This document shows, one piece after another, positions 15,250 through 23,762 of a stretch of DNA of 64,000 nucleotides (position 1 is its first letter; each line of letters begins with the position of its first letter). Under the pieces are notes generated by a model that was not told the origin of the DNA, ran no database searches, and worked only from the letters and a program-made list of their open reading frames with translations. The stretch is from Halosimplex rubrum (GTDB lineage Archaea; Halobacteriota; Halobacteria; Halobacteriales; Haloarculaceae): assembly GCF_013415885.1 (NCBI RefSeq), contig NZ_CP058910.1, positions 3,782,001 to 3,846,000 of the forward strand, written 5' to 3'. Both the position numbers and the translations under genes were made by a program.

Positions 15250-17035
15250 GGCTCGCCCTCCAGGCGCGGACGACCACCGCCAGCACGCCGACCACCACGA
15301 CGGCGCCGATCGCCAGCGGGACGAGGAATCCGCCGCCGCCGGAGTTCGCGTCGATGTCCGGACCGGCGGCGAGCGCGCGGCTGGCGCTCGCGGCGTCGAC
15401 CTCGACGGTTCGGGTGTGGCGCTGGCCGTCGACGAGGTACTCGACTTCCAGCGGGACCGACGAGACGTTACCCCGCGTGCTCGCGTACACGTCGAACGAG
15501 ACGAAGTCGCTCGCGGGGACGGTGCCGACGAAATACTCGCGGTTGGGCGAGGTCGGCGTCACCGCCTCGGTGTCGACGACGCTGACGAGCACGCTCTGGG
15601 CGTCGGTCGTCCCGAGGTTGCTCGCGCTCCCCGAGATGCGGAGTCGTCCCCCCTCGGGCACGACCTCCAGTCCGGTCAGGCCGATGGTACCGGGCGTCTG
15701 GGTGAGCGCCGTCGACGCCGAGGCCTCGCCGCGCTGGCGGGCCACGTCGTAGGTGGCGACCACGTCGACCGCCGCGCGGTCGCCCGACAGCGTCGAGTTC
15801 AGGCGAACCGTCCGGGACTCGCCCGAGGCGACGCGGTCGACGAGCGCCTGCCCGACCGAGGCGTTGGGCGAACTGGCGCGGACGCTGACGTTCGAGATCG
15901 GCGCGTTGCCCCGGTTGAGCACCGACACCGTCACCGCCTGGGAGTTGCCGCCCTCGCGGGTACTCAGGTCCAGCGCGACGCTATCGCGAAGCGGGTCGGT
16001 CCCCACGGTGACCGTCTCGGTGACGGTGCGGGTCGCCCCGCCCGGCGTCGAGTACGAGAGGGTCGCGGTCACCTCGTGGTCGCCGGCCGCCGACGGTCGG
16101 AAGTCGAAGGCGGCCGTCGCCGACTCGCCGTCGGCGATGCGGGTGAACACCGAGCGGTCGTTGCGGACGGTGACGCCGTCGCCGGCGACCGTCAGTTCGG
16201 CGTTGGTCACCGCCGCGCCGAGACCGTTGGCGAGGGTGACGGTCCCGGACGACTCCAGCCCGGCGATGGAGGTGTTCGTGTCGATGTCGAGTTGCGGGCG
16301 CTCGGTCTCCGTCCGGACCGTCACCGTGTCGGTGACCGTGTCGGTCACGCCGCCGGCGGTCGTGTAGGTGAGCGTCGCCGTCACCCGGTGGCGGCCGGGG
16401 TCGTCCGCGCGGTAGTCGAACTCGACGGTTCGCGAGGCGTTGCTCCCGACCGTCGCGAGCACTTCCCGGCGGTTCGTGATGCTGACGTTCTCGCCGTCGA
16501 CGGTCAGTTCGACGCTCTCGATGGGGCTCGACAGGCTGTTGGCGACGGTGACCGAACCGTCCGCGCGGACGCCGGCGACGGAGTCGTTGGCGTCGACGTC
16601 CAGTTGCGGATACCGCTCCTCGACGGTGAGCGAGACCGGGTAGCTCAGCCGCGTCAGGCCGCCCCCGTCGGTAGGGCGGCCGGAGACGTTGACCAGCAGG
16701 TCGTACGTGCCCGCCTCGTCGAACGACACCGACAGCGGGACGGTCCTGTCGGCCCCGGCCGGCACGGTTCCGATGTTTTTCACGCCGGCGTACTCCTTCG
16801 GATGGGGGCCGTCGTCGGCCCTGACGACCCGCACGCGGTCGACGAAGTAGCCCGTGGAGCTACTGTCGAAGTTCTCGATGGTCGGTTCGATCGTGATCTC
16901 GTCGCCGGGGACCGGTTCGGAGGGGCTCACGTCGACCGACGAGATGGTCACGTTCGCGTTGGTTGCGGCCGCGACGGCCGGAAGCGATGCGACTGCGATC
17001 AGGACCGCGAGTGCTACCGTCTTGGTTCGGTTCAT
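15236..17035 (-). CDS. Secreted, membrane-anchored Ig/CARDB-repeat protein (COG1361-like)
   Basis: A 599-residue surface protein. A signal peptide (MNRTKTVALAVLIAVASLPA) precedes an extracellular region of several Ig-like CARDB/NEW3-type modules, each with a central PQLDVDAN- or PQLDIDTN-like strand. Two of about 115 residues are clear repeats of each other. A C-terminal helix (PLAIGAVVVVGVLAVVVRAW) anchors it, with a short cytoplasmic RASRGGD tail. It overlaps the ABC ATPase gene, so it is probably the extracellular partner of the MacB-like transporter. Its cargo is unknown. Confidence 0.88.
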   Translation of the reverse strand: MNRTKTVALAVLIAVASLPAVAAATNANVTISSVDVSPSEPVPGDEITIEPTIENFDSSSTGYFVDRVRVVRADDGPHPKEYAGVKNIGTVPAGADRTVPLSVSFDEAGTYDLLVNVSGRPTDGGGLTRLSYPVSLTVEERYPQLDVDANDSVAGVRADGSVTVANSLSSPIESVELTVDGENVSITNRREVLATVGSNASRTVEFDYRADDPGRHRVTATLTYTTAGGVTDTVTDTVTVRTETERPQLDIDTNTSIAGLESSGTVTLANGLGAAVTNAELTVAGDGVTVRNDRSVFTRIADGESATAAFDFRPSAAGDHEVTATLSYSTPGGATRTVTETVTVGTDPLRDSVALDLSTREGGNSQAVTVSVLNRGNAPISNVSVRASSPNASVGQALVDRVASGESRTVRLNSTLSGDRAAVDVVATYDVARQRGEASASTALTQTPGTIGLTGLEVVPEGGRLRISGSASNLGTTDAQSVLVSVVDTEAVTPTSPNREYFVGTVPASDFVSFDVYASTRGNVSSVPLEVEYLVDGQRHTRTVEVDAASASRALAAGPDIDANSGGGGFLVPLAIGAVVVVGVLAVVVRAWRASRGGD

Positions 17036-17105
17036 TGGTCGGGGGAGGTGTGGCTCGTGACTGTCGACTCGATGCGGCGACGCGGGGAGCGAGCGCGGCG
17101 GGTCA

Positions 17106-17765
17106 TCACAGGACTTCGAGGGCGACCAGGAGCGTCCGGAGCGAGAGCAACACCGCGATCAGGACCGGTACGGCGACTGTCAGCGCCGCCTGCCGGACGT
17201 CCAGTGTTCGGGCGTGTTTCAGCGCGAACGTCCAGAGGAACGCGCACCAGAGCGTGAAGACGATGCCGAGCGCCGCCGTCAGCGCCACCATCGGTCCGGT
17301 CTGTACCGCTCGGTTGAACTGCTGCATCGACTCCTGTGTGATCTCCGAGGGCACGTCGATCCCCCGGACGTTGAACCGGTAGTAGGTGATCGGGATGCCG
17401 ACGGCCGACCCGAAAACGCTGGGGACGAACCCCCAGCCCACGAGAGCGAACGTCGTCGAGAAGTCGCCCTCGCCGCCGAACACCACGGAGATGGCGTGGA
17501 ACAGCCCGGCGTACAGCAGCCAGATCACGAACGGCCCGGCGATGACGAACAGGTACGTGAACGCCTGGACGAACGCCACGAGGCCGCTACCGACGCCAGC
17601 GCCTTCGAACAGTTGCGACGTGAACCGCGACTGCAACACCGCCGCGACCACGTCGATCGCGACGACCGCGAGTATCACGACCAGCGGTCCTTTCAGTGAC
17701 GGGTCGGACTCCTGCCGACGGAAGAACTCGTCCGGGTCGGTCAGCAGAGACAGTACGGAGGGCAT
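17106..17765 (-). CDS. Yip1-family membrane protein
   Basis: A 219-residue integral membrane protein with about five helices (VVILAVVAIDVVAAVL, FVIAGPFVIWLLYAGLFHAI, FALVGWGFVPSVFGSAVGIP, MVALTAALGIVFTLWCAFLW, VAVPVLIAVLLSL). The N-terminus LLTDPDEFFRRQESDPSLK is the characteristic haloarchaeal Yip1 entry motif. It lies 70 bases upstream of the Ig-repeat/ABC operon on the same strand and may be co-transcribed. Function in archaea is unknown; Yip1 proteins in eukaryotes act in membrane trafficking. Confidence 0.85.
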   Translation of the reverse strand: MPSVLSLLTDPDEFFRRQESDPSLKGPLVVILAVVAIDVVAAVLQSRFTSQLFEGAGVGSGLVAFVQAFTYLFVIAGPFVIWLLYAGLFHAISVVFGGEGDFSTTFALVGWGFVPSVFGSAVGIPITYYRFNVRGIDVPSEITQESMQQFNRAVQTGPMVALTAALGIVFTLWCAFLWTFALKHARTLDVRQAALTVAVPVLIAVLLSLRTLLVALEVL

Positions 17766-17790
17766 CTCGCCGGGGAATCCGTAGAGCGGT

Positions 17791-17800
17791 AACTTAAAAC
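17791..17800 (-). promoter_or_regulatory. TATA box of the Yip1/ABC operon
   Basis: On the minus strand GTTTTAAGTT lies 26-35 bases before the ATG at 17765, ideal for a leaderless transcript. Confidence 0.65.
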
Positions 17801-17868
17801 TTCGTTACAGGAAACCAGTCTGGGTGAAAACAGGTTCGGCCGTGTCGGACCGGCGGGACCGCGGGTCC

Positions 17869-18882
17869 TCACCGCGGGAGTTCGCCCAGCAGGCGGTCGA
17901 ACTGCTGGCGGTACTGGAACTCGGCGCGGGCCCGTCCCAGGTCGTCCTCGGCGAAGGCGTCGTCGAAGCCGGTCATCCGCCACAGTAGCGTCGACAGCTG
18001 GTAGATCGGCTTGCACCGCTCGTAGGCCTCGCCCGGGTCGAACTCCGTGTGGGTCCGGTACCCCTCGTAGAGCTGTTCGCGCAGGCGGTCGCGCACTTGC
18101 GGGTCGTCGAACGTCGAGTCGATGTAGAGGAACTCCGACTGGGCGAGCTGGTAGTCCCGATGGGCGGCCAGCGTGTCCTGCCAGTCCAGCACCGCGGTGA
18201 CCGGGTCCGGTTCGTCGAGCATGCACAGCAGGTTCGTCGGTTGCATGTCGTCGTGGACGAGACGGGGCATCCCGTCCTCCGGCACCAGCGAGAGGGTGTC
18301 GTCGATGGCGTCGCGGGCCCGCGACTGCATCCCCTCGAAGGGCGTCCCGGCGAGCCGGTCGATGTGCGAGCGGGTCAGGTCGCCGAAGTACTCCCGCCAG
18401 TTGCCCCGCCAGTTGCGGATCGTGATCCGGTCGTCGTAGAGCATCAGCCGGCCGAACGCCTCGAAGGCGATCTCCGAGTGCAGGTCGCCCATGATCGACC
18501 CGACCTGCTCGATCACTCGCTCCCAGTGGCTCTGGTCCATCGCGCCGTACTGGTCGGCGAGGTTGTCCCCCCGGACCCGCTCGGTGACGAAGTAGGGCGG
18601 CACGTTGCGCTCCGGTTCCTGTTTGAACACGAGGATGCGAGGGATCGGGATGTCGGTTCGATCGGCGACGTAGTCGTGGAGCTTCGGCTCGACCGCGAAC
18701 CGGTCGTCGTTCGGCGGCTGGAACTTGACGACGACCTCGTACTCGTTGCCCTGATAGACGAGCGTCACCATGTACACGTCCGCCCGCGTCCCACCGGTGG
18801 CCGCTTCGTAGCTGAACTCCTCGTAGTCCGGCCCGGACTCGTCGAGGACGGCTTCGATATCGGCGGCCGATGTCGTCTGCAC
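17869..18882 (-). CDS. Aminoglycoside phosphotransferase-fold kinase-like protein
   Basis: A 337-residue protein of the APH/choline-kinase-like family. The N-lobe has YEVVVKFQPPNDD with the ATP-anchoring lysine, the catalytic loop reads LVHDDMQPTNLL, and the metal-binding motif reads AVLDWQDTLAAHRDYQL. The usual HGD of the catalytic loop is HDD here. Substrate is unknown; chromosomal archaeal members are usually metabolic small-molecule kinases rather than resistance enzymes. The start is a GTG at 18882, supported by a TATA-like run (minus strand TACATTTTTC) about 25-35 bases upstream. Confidence 0.82.
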   Translation of the reverse strand: MQTTSAADIEAVLDESGPDYEEFSYEAATGGTRADVYMVTLVYQGNEYEVVVKFQPPNDDRFAVEPKLHDYVADRTDIPIPRILVFKQEPERNVPPYFVTERVRGDNLADQYGAMDQSHWERVIEQVGSIMGDLHSEIAFEAFGRLMLYDDRITIRNWRGNWREYFGDLTRSHIDRLAGTPFEGMQSRARDAIDDTLSLVPEDGMPRLVHDDMQPTNLLCMLDEPDPVTAVLDWQDTLAAHRDYQLAQSEFLYIDSTFDDPQVRDRLREQLYEGYRTHTEFDPGEAYERCKPIYQLSTLLWRMTGFDDAFAEDDLGRARAEFQYRQQFDRLLGELPR

Positions 18883-18962
18883 GCCACCCTATTGATCAGG
18901 GGGTGAGAAAAATGTATCACCTGCGGCGAGCGCAGTGCCCCCGGTTCGAGTCACCGTGTTGA

Positions 18963-19048
18963 CTATAGTAGAATTTGAAAGACATCGCTCGGCTGACCGC
19001 ACGCAGTCGTGCGGTCGACCGTGCAAACGCTTTCAAATTCTACTATAG
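18963..19048. repeat. 86-bp palindromic element with nested hairpins (MITE-like)
   Basis: CTATAGTAGAATTTGAAAG at 18963-18981 is the exact reverse complement of CTTTCAAATTCTACTATAG at 19030-19048. Inside lies a second perfect stem, GACCGCACG (18995-19003) against CGTGCGGTC (19008-19016), with a CAGT loop. The AT-rich ends contrast with the GC-rich surroundings. The arms look like terminal inverted repeats of a small non-autonomous insertion. I see no clear target-site duplication, and no protein is encoded. Confidence 0.7.
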
Positions 19049-19082
19049 ACGAGGCGCCGTCAACTGCGCCCGAACCCACGCG

Positions 19083-19307
19083 TCATATCGCGGCGGACTC
19101 GTCCAGATACGCCCGGAGACACCCGCGGTGGACCCATCGCTCGGTCATCACGCCCGCGGTCTCCGGGTCCGCGGCCCGCAGGACGGCGTACTCCTCGCCT
19201 GCGGGCGGGACCACTCCCGCATCGATCGGGATCGGCTCGCCACAGACCGAACAGTCCTCGTCGGAGTCGGGGGGCGTCGACAGCACGTCCTCGGCGATCT
19301 CGTCCAT
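19083..19307 (-). CDS. Small zinc-knuckle protein of unknown function
   Basis: A 74-residue acidic protein with a CSVCGEPIPIDAG knuckle followed by a WVHRGCLRAYLDE segment. Together these supply three Cys and one His, enough for a single zinc site. No other domain is visible. The ATG at 19307 is chosen over an in-frame one nine codons upstream because the extra residues are not acidic. It stands alone, 35 bases after the palindromic element and separate from Ndk. Confidence 0.7.
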   Translation of the reverse strand: MDEIAEDVLSTPPDSDEDCSVCGEPIPIDAGVVPPAGEEYAVLRAADPETAGVMTERWVHRGCLRAYLDESAAI

Positions 19308-19446
19308 GGCGGACAGGTGCGGCCGACCGGGCAAAAAGCTACGCGGGAGAGTCGCCCCACCGCAACCCCGCTACGGCGGAGACAGTCGGGACTCGCGGTC
19401 GGAAAACGCGAAGTCGACCGGAGCCCGGTCGACGTGCGCAGCGACG

Positions 19447-19462
19447 GCCGAAAAGCGGGGAC
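19447..19462 (-). terminator. Probable terminator of the L7Ae-S28e-L24e-Ndk operon
   Basis: Just after the Ndk stop the minus strand reads GCTTTTCGGC, a T run between GC-rich flanks, as at many haloarchaeal transcript ends. Confidence 0.35.
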
Positions 19463-19470
19463 TCAGCGGC

Positions 19471-19950
19471 TCAGTGGTCTTCGTCTTCGTAGACCCAGGG
19501 CTCGTCCGAGCGCGAGTAGTCGACGAGTTCGTCCTCGTCGAAGAACAGCTCGATCTCGCGTTCGTTGGCGCCCTCGTCCTCGTGGTCCGAGCCGTGGATG
19601 ATGTTCTGCCCGAGGTCGAGCCCGTAGTCGCCGCGGATGGTACCGGGTGCGGCGTCGGCGGGATCGGTCGCGCCCATCATCTGCCGGACCTGGCGGGTCG
19701 CGTCGGCGCCCTGCCAGACCATCGCCATCACCGGACCGCTGGTGATGAACTCGACCAGCTCGTCGAAGAAGGGCTTGTCGGAGTGCTCGCCGTAGTGCTG
19801 CTCGGCGAGCTCCTGGTCGATCTGCATGAACTTCGCGCCGACGAGCTTCAGCCCGCGCTCTTCGAGGCGGGTGACGATCTCGCCGGTGAGCCCGCGCTGG
19901 ACGGCGTCGGGCTTGGCCATCACGAACGTGCGCTCGTCGTGGTGGCTCAC
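19471..19950 (-). CDS. ndk: Nucleoside diphosphate kinase
   Basis: A 159-residue enzyme that equilibrates nucleoside di- and triphosphates through a phosphohistidine. The catalytic histidine is in NIIHGSD, and other family signatures are [14 protein letters not shown] and [18 protein letters not shown]. The C-terminus has a short acidic extension (WVYEDEDH). It is the last gene of the L7Ae-S28e-L24e-ndk operon, overlapping the L24e stop by four bases. Confidence 0.97.
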   Translation of the reverse strand: MSHHDERTFVMAKPDAVQRGLTGEIVTRLEERGLKLVGAKFMQIDQELAEQHYGEHSDKPFFDELVEFITSGPVMAMVWQGADATRQVRQMMGATDPADAAPGTIRGDYGLDLGQNIIHGSDHEDEGANEREIELFFDEDELVDYSRSDEPWVYEDEDH

Positions 19951-20348
19951 TGCTCGGCCTCCGCTTCCTCGGCGTCGTCGGACTCGTCGTCCTCGGAGTC
20001 GGCGTCCGCCTCGTCGGCGTCCGAGGCGCCGGCCTCGACGGCCTCGTCAGGCTCGACGTCTTCGAGGTCCTCATCGGTGTCACCGGGCGCGTCGACGTCC
20101 TGGCCCTGGTCCTCGATGTCGGTCGGGCGCTGGTCGGCGGCCGGCTCGGACTCCTCGTCCTCGGTGGCCTCGGCGGCTTCCTCCTCGCCGGCCCACTCGA
20201 GGTCGCGCGATTCGCGACCGAGGTTGGCGTTCTTCTCGCACTTCGAGGAGCAGTAGTGGATGGTCGAGCCGTTGGTGCGGACGAACATGGTGCCCGTCCC
20301 GGGCTCGATATCGGTGCCGCAGTAGTCGCATTCGCGCGTTCGTGGCAT
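19947..20348 (-). CDS. rpl24e: 50S ribosomal protein L24e with a long acidic C-terminal tail
   Basis: The first 55 or so residues are canonical L24e: a zinc ribbon with C7, C10, C33 and C37 ([19 protein letters not shown] and HYCSSKC), ending near RDLEWA. Residues 53-133 are an added Asp/Glu/Ala-rich tail with no recognisable fold, more than doubling the usual length of about 60 residues. The core binds the 50S surface near the subunit interface. The start shares one base with the S28e stop, and the stop overlaps ndk. Confidence 0.93.
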   Translation of the reverse strand: MPRTRECDYCGTDIEPGTGTMFVRTNGSTIHYCSSKCEKNANLGRESRDLEWAGEEEAAEATEDEESEPAADQRPTDIEDQGQDVDAPGDTDEDLEDVEPDEAVEAGASDADEADADSEDDESDDAEEAEAEQ

Positions 20349-20578
20349 TATTGGCCTCCGATCTGGTCGGCCTCGCGCGCGGTCTCGCGGAGCTGGAGCA
20401 CGTCGCCCTCCCGGACCGGCCCGAGGACGTTTCGCGTGATGATGCGGCCCTGGTTCTCGCCGCCGCGGATCCGGCACTTGACCTGCATGGCCTCGCCGTG
20501 CATCCCCGTGCGGCCCACGACTTCGATGACTTCGGCGGCCGTGGAACCGCCGTCTCCGTCGGATTCTTCAGCAGACAT
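20348..20578 (-). CDS. rps28e: 30S ribosomal protein S28e
   Basis: A 76-residue OB-fold protein of the small subunit located near the mRNA exit. Family motifs [20 protein letters not shown] and [16 protein letters not shown] are intact, with an N-terminal acidic extension ([12 protein letters not shown]) of haloarchaeal type. It is the second gene of the L7Ae operon and its stop shares a base with the L24e start. Confidence 0.97.
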   Translation of the reverse strand: MSAEESDGDGGSTAAEVIEVVGRTGMHGEAMQVKCRIRGGENQGRIITRNVLGPVREGDVLQLRETAREADQIGGQ

Positions 20579-20588
20579 CGAAGGTCAC

Positions 20589-20951
20589 CTACCGGAGTTC
20601 CTCGACCTTGCCGGCGATGTCGTCGACGTCGTCCTGGGCGTCGCCCGCGTCGACGACGGCTGCCGCGGCGCTGCCGACTTCGAGACCGGCGGCGTGGCCG
20701 ACCTCGTCCTGCGTGCCGATGAAGACGAACGGGATGTCCTTCTCGTCGGCCAGCTCCGGGAGGTGCATGACGATCTCCTCGGGCTGGACGTCCTCGGCGA
20801 CGAAGACGAGCTCGGCGTTGCCGCGCTCGACGGCCTTGGTCGTCTCGTTGGTTCCTTTCTTCACGGTGCCTGTGTCTCGTGCGACCTCGAGGGCCTCGAG
20901 GGCGTCGTCCTCGAGGTCCGCGGGCACGTCGAAATCTACGTATACTGGCAT
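20589..20951 (-). CDS. rpl7ae: 50S ribosomal protein L7Ae (k-turn-binding protein)
   Basis: A 120-residue L7Ae that binds kink-turn RNA in 23S rRNA, box C/D and H/ACA guide RNAs and RNase P. The RNA-binding motif [20 protein letters not shown] and the following [20 protein letters not shown] are family-diagnostic. The start MPVYVDFDV has a strong Shine-Dalgarno sequence, unusual in this genome. It leads the operon L7Ae-S28e-L24e-ndk. Confidence 0.97.
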   Translation of the reverse strand: MPVYVDFDVPADLEDDALEALEVARDTGTVKKGTNETTKAVERGNAELVFVAEDVQPEEIVMHLPELADEKDIPFVFIGTQDEVGHAAGLEVGSAAAAVVDAGDAQDDVDDIAGKVEELR

Positions 20952-20955
20952 TTGT

Positions 20956-20966
20956 GGATCACCTCC
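20956..20966 (-). promoter_or_regulatory. Strong Shine-Dalgarno sequence of L7Ae
   Basis: The minus strand carries GGAGGTGATCC four bases before the L7Ae ATG, a near-perfect match to the 16S rRNA 3' end. Most genes here have short leaders without such a site, so this marks a leadered mRNA. Confidence 0.75.
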
Positions 20967-21097
20967 CGTGCGTGGGCTCGCGCTCCCCCGCCGGTCCGGG
21001 CCGAACCCGGGCGCCGCGCAAAATCGCGGCGGAATATCCTGAGAGGCTAGGAGCATCATCAACCCCGCACGGGCTGTACACCAATCTGGCAGAGGAG

Positions 21098-21106
21098 TAC
21101 TAAAAG
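21098..21106 (-). promoter_or_regulatory. Probable TATA box of the L7Ae operon
   Basis: CTTTTAGTA on the minus strand, about 150 bases before the L7Ae start. This predicts a 5' leader of about 120-125 bases. The leader contains a box-C-like TGATGA (minus strand, 21056-21061), a possible part of a kink-turn for L7Ae autoregulation. Confidence 0.45.
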
Positions 21107-21464
21107 CCCTTTCGAAGACGCAACGGCGTGCGAGAGGCCTGCACACGTCGCGGACGGGGGCCTCGGGGTTCCTCGTCCGCGGTTACCGTCTCACCGCTCT
21201 CGGTCGCATTCGGCCGGCCCGCTCCCCCGTGTCCCGGCGCGCTCTCGCCGAGTCGACCGCCACTGCTGTGCCGGCCGCGGCTCGACCCACGGCAGTGCCA
21301 GCGAGCGCGACTTCGGCCGCACCGCCGGCGCGCTGACCGGCGTCGTATGGCAGATACTCGACACACGGTCGGACGGTCCAGCGCCGGGAGTGGACGGCCG
21401 CGGTCGCGGGTCGAGATCGGGACCGATCGGCGGTTCTTTGCCCCTCGGCGGCCGACCGAGAAGT
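21107..21464. other. Intergenic region between the divergent L7Ae and TmcA promoters
   Basis: About 360 bases of GC-rich sequence. I find no convincing gene; open frames here are Arg/Ala-rich by-products of GC bias. The right end carries a TATA-like GGTTCTTTG (21432-21440) about 25 bases before the TmcA ATG. Confidence 0.5.
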
Positions 21465-23762
21465 ATGTCCGTCGACCGCGTCGCGAGCGCGCTTCGCGCG
21501 GAGGCTCGCGCGACCGACGAGCGACGCCTGCTCGTCCTCGCCGGCGGGGAGACCGCGACCCGCGCGGCCGCCGAGCGCGCGCTCGACGCGGCCGACATCG
21601 ACTGGCGGGACGTGACCTACCTCGGCGACGCCGAGGGGATGCCCTGGGAGCGAGTTCCGCCGGCCAGGGCCGGCGACCTACTCGGAACCACGCACGGCGC
21701 GCTCGTGGTCGACTGCCACGACGCGTGTCGCCCGAACGCCCTCGGTCGCGCCGTCGGCGCCGTCGACGGCGGTGGGCTGCTGGTACTCTGTACCCCGGCG
21801 CTCGATTCGTGGCCCGAGCGCCGCGACGCCTTCGACGAGAGCCTCGCCGTCCCGCCGTTCGAGGTGGGCGACGTGGCCGGCAACTTCCGGCGTCGGCTGG
21901 TGGCGTTGCTGCGCGCTCATCCCGGGATCGCCGTCGTCGACGTGGGCGACGGCTCGGTCGAACCGACCGTCGAGCGCGACGGGCTGACCGAACCCGCACC
22001 GCGTCGTCCGCCCGACCCGCCGGCGGTCCCCGACGACCCCGGCTTTCCCGCCGCCGTCTACGAGCGGTGTCGCACCGACGATCAAGTGACCGCCGTCGAG
22101 GCCCTCGAAGCGCTCGGCGACCCCGGCGACGCCGTCGTCGTCGAGGCCGACCGCGGCCGCGGCAAGTCCAGCGCCGCGGGGCTCGCAGCGGGCGCGCTCG
22201 CGCTGGCGGGCCGGGACGTGCTCGTCACCGCGCCACAGTACCGGGGCGCCGCCGAGGTGTTCGCCCGCGCCCGCGAGGTGCTGGTCGACGCCGACGCGCT
22301 CGCCGGCGACCCCGACGAGTCCGACCCGACCCTGCTCGAAGCTGCCCGGGGCCGCGTCCGCTTCGAGAAGCCGACCGCGGCGGCCGAGTTGCCCGGTGAC
22401 CCCGACGCGGTCGTCGTCGACGAGGCCGCGGCGCTCCCGGTCCGGCTGCTCGAACGGTTCCTCGACGCCCCCGCGGCGGCGTTCGCGACCACCGTCCACG
22501 GCTACGAGGGCGCCGGCCGCGGGTTCTCCGTCCGATTCCGCGACCGCCTCGACGACGGCGACTTCGAGGTCGCCGACGTGTCGATGACCGACCCGATCCG
22601 CTACGCCGCCGGCGACCCCGTCGAGGTGTGGGCCTTCCGCGCGCTCCTGCTCGACGCCGGTCCCGCCGTCGACTCGCTGGTGGACGGCGTCGCCCTCGCC
22701 GGCGACCCGACCGACGAGTCCGCCACGGCCCTCGACTCGCTCGACTACCGCGCCTTCGGCCCCGCCGACCTGCTCGCCGACGAGCACCTGCTCCGGGAGG
22801 TGTTCGGACTGCTCGTCGCGGCCCACTACAGGACCGAGCCGAACGACCTGGCTCGCCTGCTCGACGCGCCGAACGTGACCGTCCGGGCGCTCACCCACGA
22901 GGGGCACGTCGTCTCGGTCGCGCTGCTGGCCCGCGAGGGGGCGCTTCCGGCGGACCTGCGGGCGCACATGTACGAGGGCGGCCGGGTGCGCGGGAACATG
23001 ATCCCCGACGTGCTGACGAGCCAGCTGCGCGACGAGCGGGCGGGGATCCCCGAAGGGCTGCGCGTGCTACGGATCGCGACCCACCACGCCGTCCGCTCGC
23101 GCGGTCTGGGATCGCGCCTGCTCTCGGCGATCCGCGAGGAGGTCGCCGACGACGTGGACTGGCTCGGTACGGGCTACGGCGCGACCCCCGAACTCCTCCA
23201 GTTCTGGCGGGCCAACGGCTTTTCCACCGTGCATCTCTCGACGACGCGCAACGACGCCAGCGGGGAGTACTCCGCGGTGATGCTCGCCCCCACGAGCGAC
23301 GCCGGCCGCGAGTTGGCCGAGCGCCACTCGCGGTGGTTCGTCGACCGCGTCGCGGCGATGCTGTCCGACCCGCTGGACGACGTTGACCCCGACGTGGTGC
23401 GCGCGGCGCTCCGGAGCGTCGACGCGACGCCCGAACTCGGTCTCTCCGAGTGGGAGTGGCGCCTGCTCGCCGGGATGACCGGCGGCGCCGGTATCTTCGA
23501 CACCTCGCCGCGGCCGCTCCGGCGGTTGACCGTCCGGTACCTGACCGAGGCCGGGCCGCCCGACGACGAACCGCTGACTTCCCGCCAGGAGCGCCTGCTC
23601 GTTCGGAAGGCGCTGCAGGGCCACCCCTGGGGCGCGGTCGCCGCGGAGCTGAACTTTCACTCCCACGGCCAGTGCATGCGGGCGCTGGGGGAGGCGACCC
23701 GACCGCTGGTTTCACGGTTCGGCGGCCCGAAGGTCGGGGCGGAACTGGAGCGACTGAAATGA
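21465..23762 (+). CDS. tmcA: tRNA(Met) cytidine acetyltransferase TmcA
   Basis: A 765-residue enzyme that uses acetyl-CoA and ATP to make N4-acetylcytidine in RNA; archaeal members act on tRNA and often widely on other RNAs. Domain order is an N-terminal DUF1726-type module, a RecD-like helicase with Walker A ADRGRGKSSAAG (about residues 227-238) and VVVDEAAALPVRLLERF, a GNAT acetyltransferase with THHAVRSRGLGSRLLSAIR, and a C-terminal tRNA-binding region. All core motifs appear intact. The start at 21465 fits the upstream TATA-like box. The final codons overlap the next gene. Confidence 0.95.
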   Translation: MSVDRVASALRAEARATDERRLLVLAGGETATRAAAERALDAADIDWRDVTYLGDAEGMPWERVPPARAGDLLGTTHGALVVDCHDACRPNALGRAVGAVDGGGLLVLCTPALDSWPERRDAFDESLAVPPFEVGDVAGNFRRRLVALLRAHPGIAVVDVGDGSVEPTVERDGLTEPAPRRPPDPPAVPDDPGFPAAVYERCRTDDQVTAVEALEALGDPGDAVVVEADRGRGKSSAAGLAAGALALAGRDVLVTAPQYRGAAEVFARAREVLVDADALAGDPDESDPTLLEAARGRVRFEKPTAAAELPGDPDAVVVDEAAALPVRLLERFLDAPAAAFATTVHGYEGAGRGFSVRFRDRLDDGDFEVADVSMTDPIRYAAGDPVEVWAFRALLLDAGPAVDSLVDGVALAGDPTDESATALDSLDYRAFGPADLLADEHLLREVFGLLVAAHYRTEPNDLARLLDAPNVTVRALTHEGHVVSVALLAREGALPADLRAHMYEGGRVRGNMIPDVLTSQLRDERAGIPEGLRVLRIATHHAVRSRGLGSRLLSAIREEVADDVDWLGTGYGATPELLQFWRANGFSTVHLSTTRNDASGEYSAVMLAPTSDAGRELAERHSRWFVDRVAAMLSDPLDDVDPDVVRAALRSVDATPELGLSEWEWRLLAGMTGGAGIFDTSPRPLRRLTVRYLTEAGPPDDEPLTSRQERLLVRKALQGHPWGAVAAELNFHSHGQCMRALGEATRPLVSRFGGPKVGAELERLK

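Noticed and set aside
15218-17257. A 679-codon plus-strand frame opposite the Ig-repeat protein
   Set aside because: Arg/Asp/Val-rich shadow; the minus-strand protein has a signal peptide, repeats and anchor.
17869-18882. Aminoglycoside resistance gene
   Set aside because: Only the kinase fold is shown; the catalytic loop is HDD and chromosomal archaeal relatives are not resistance enzymes.
21191-21598. A 135-codon minus-strand frame in the L7Ae-TmcA intergenic region
   Set aside because: Ser/Arg/Pro-rich, not acidic, overlaps the TmcA start, and has no motif.
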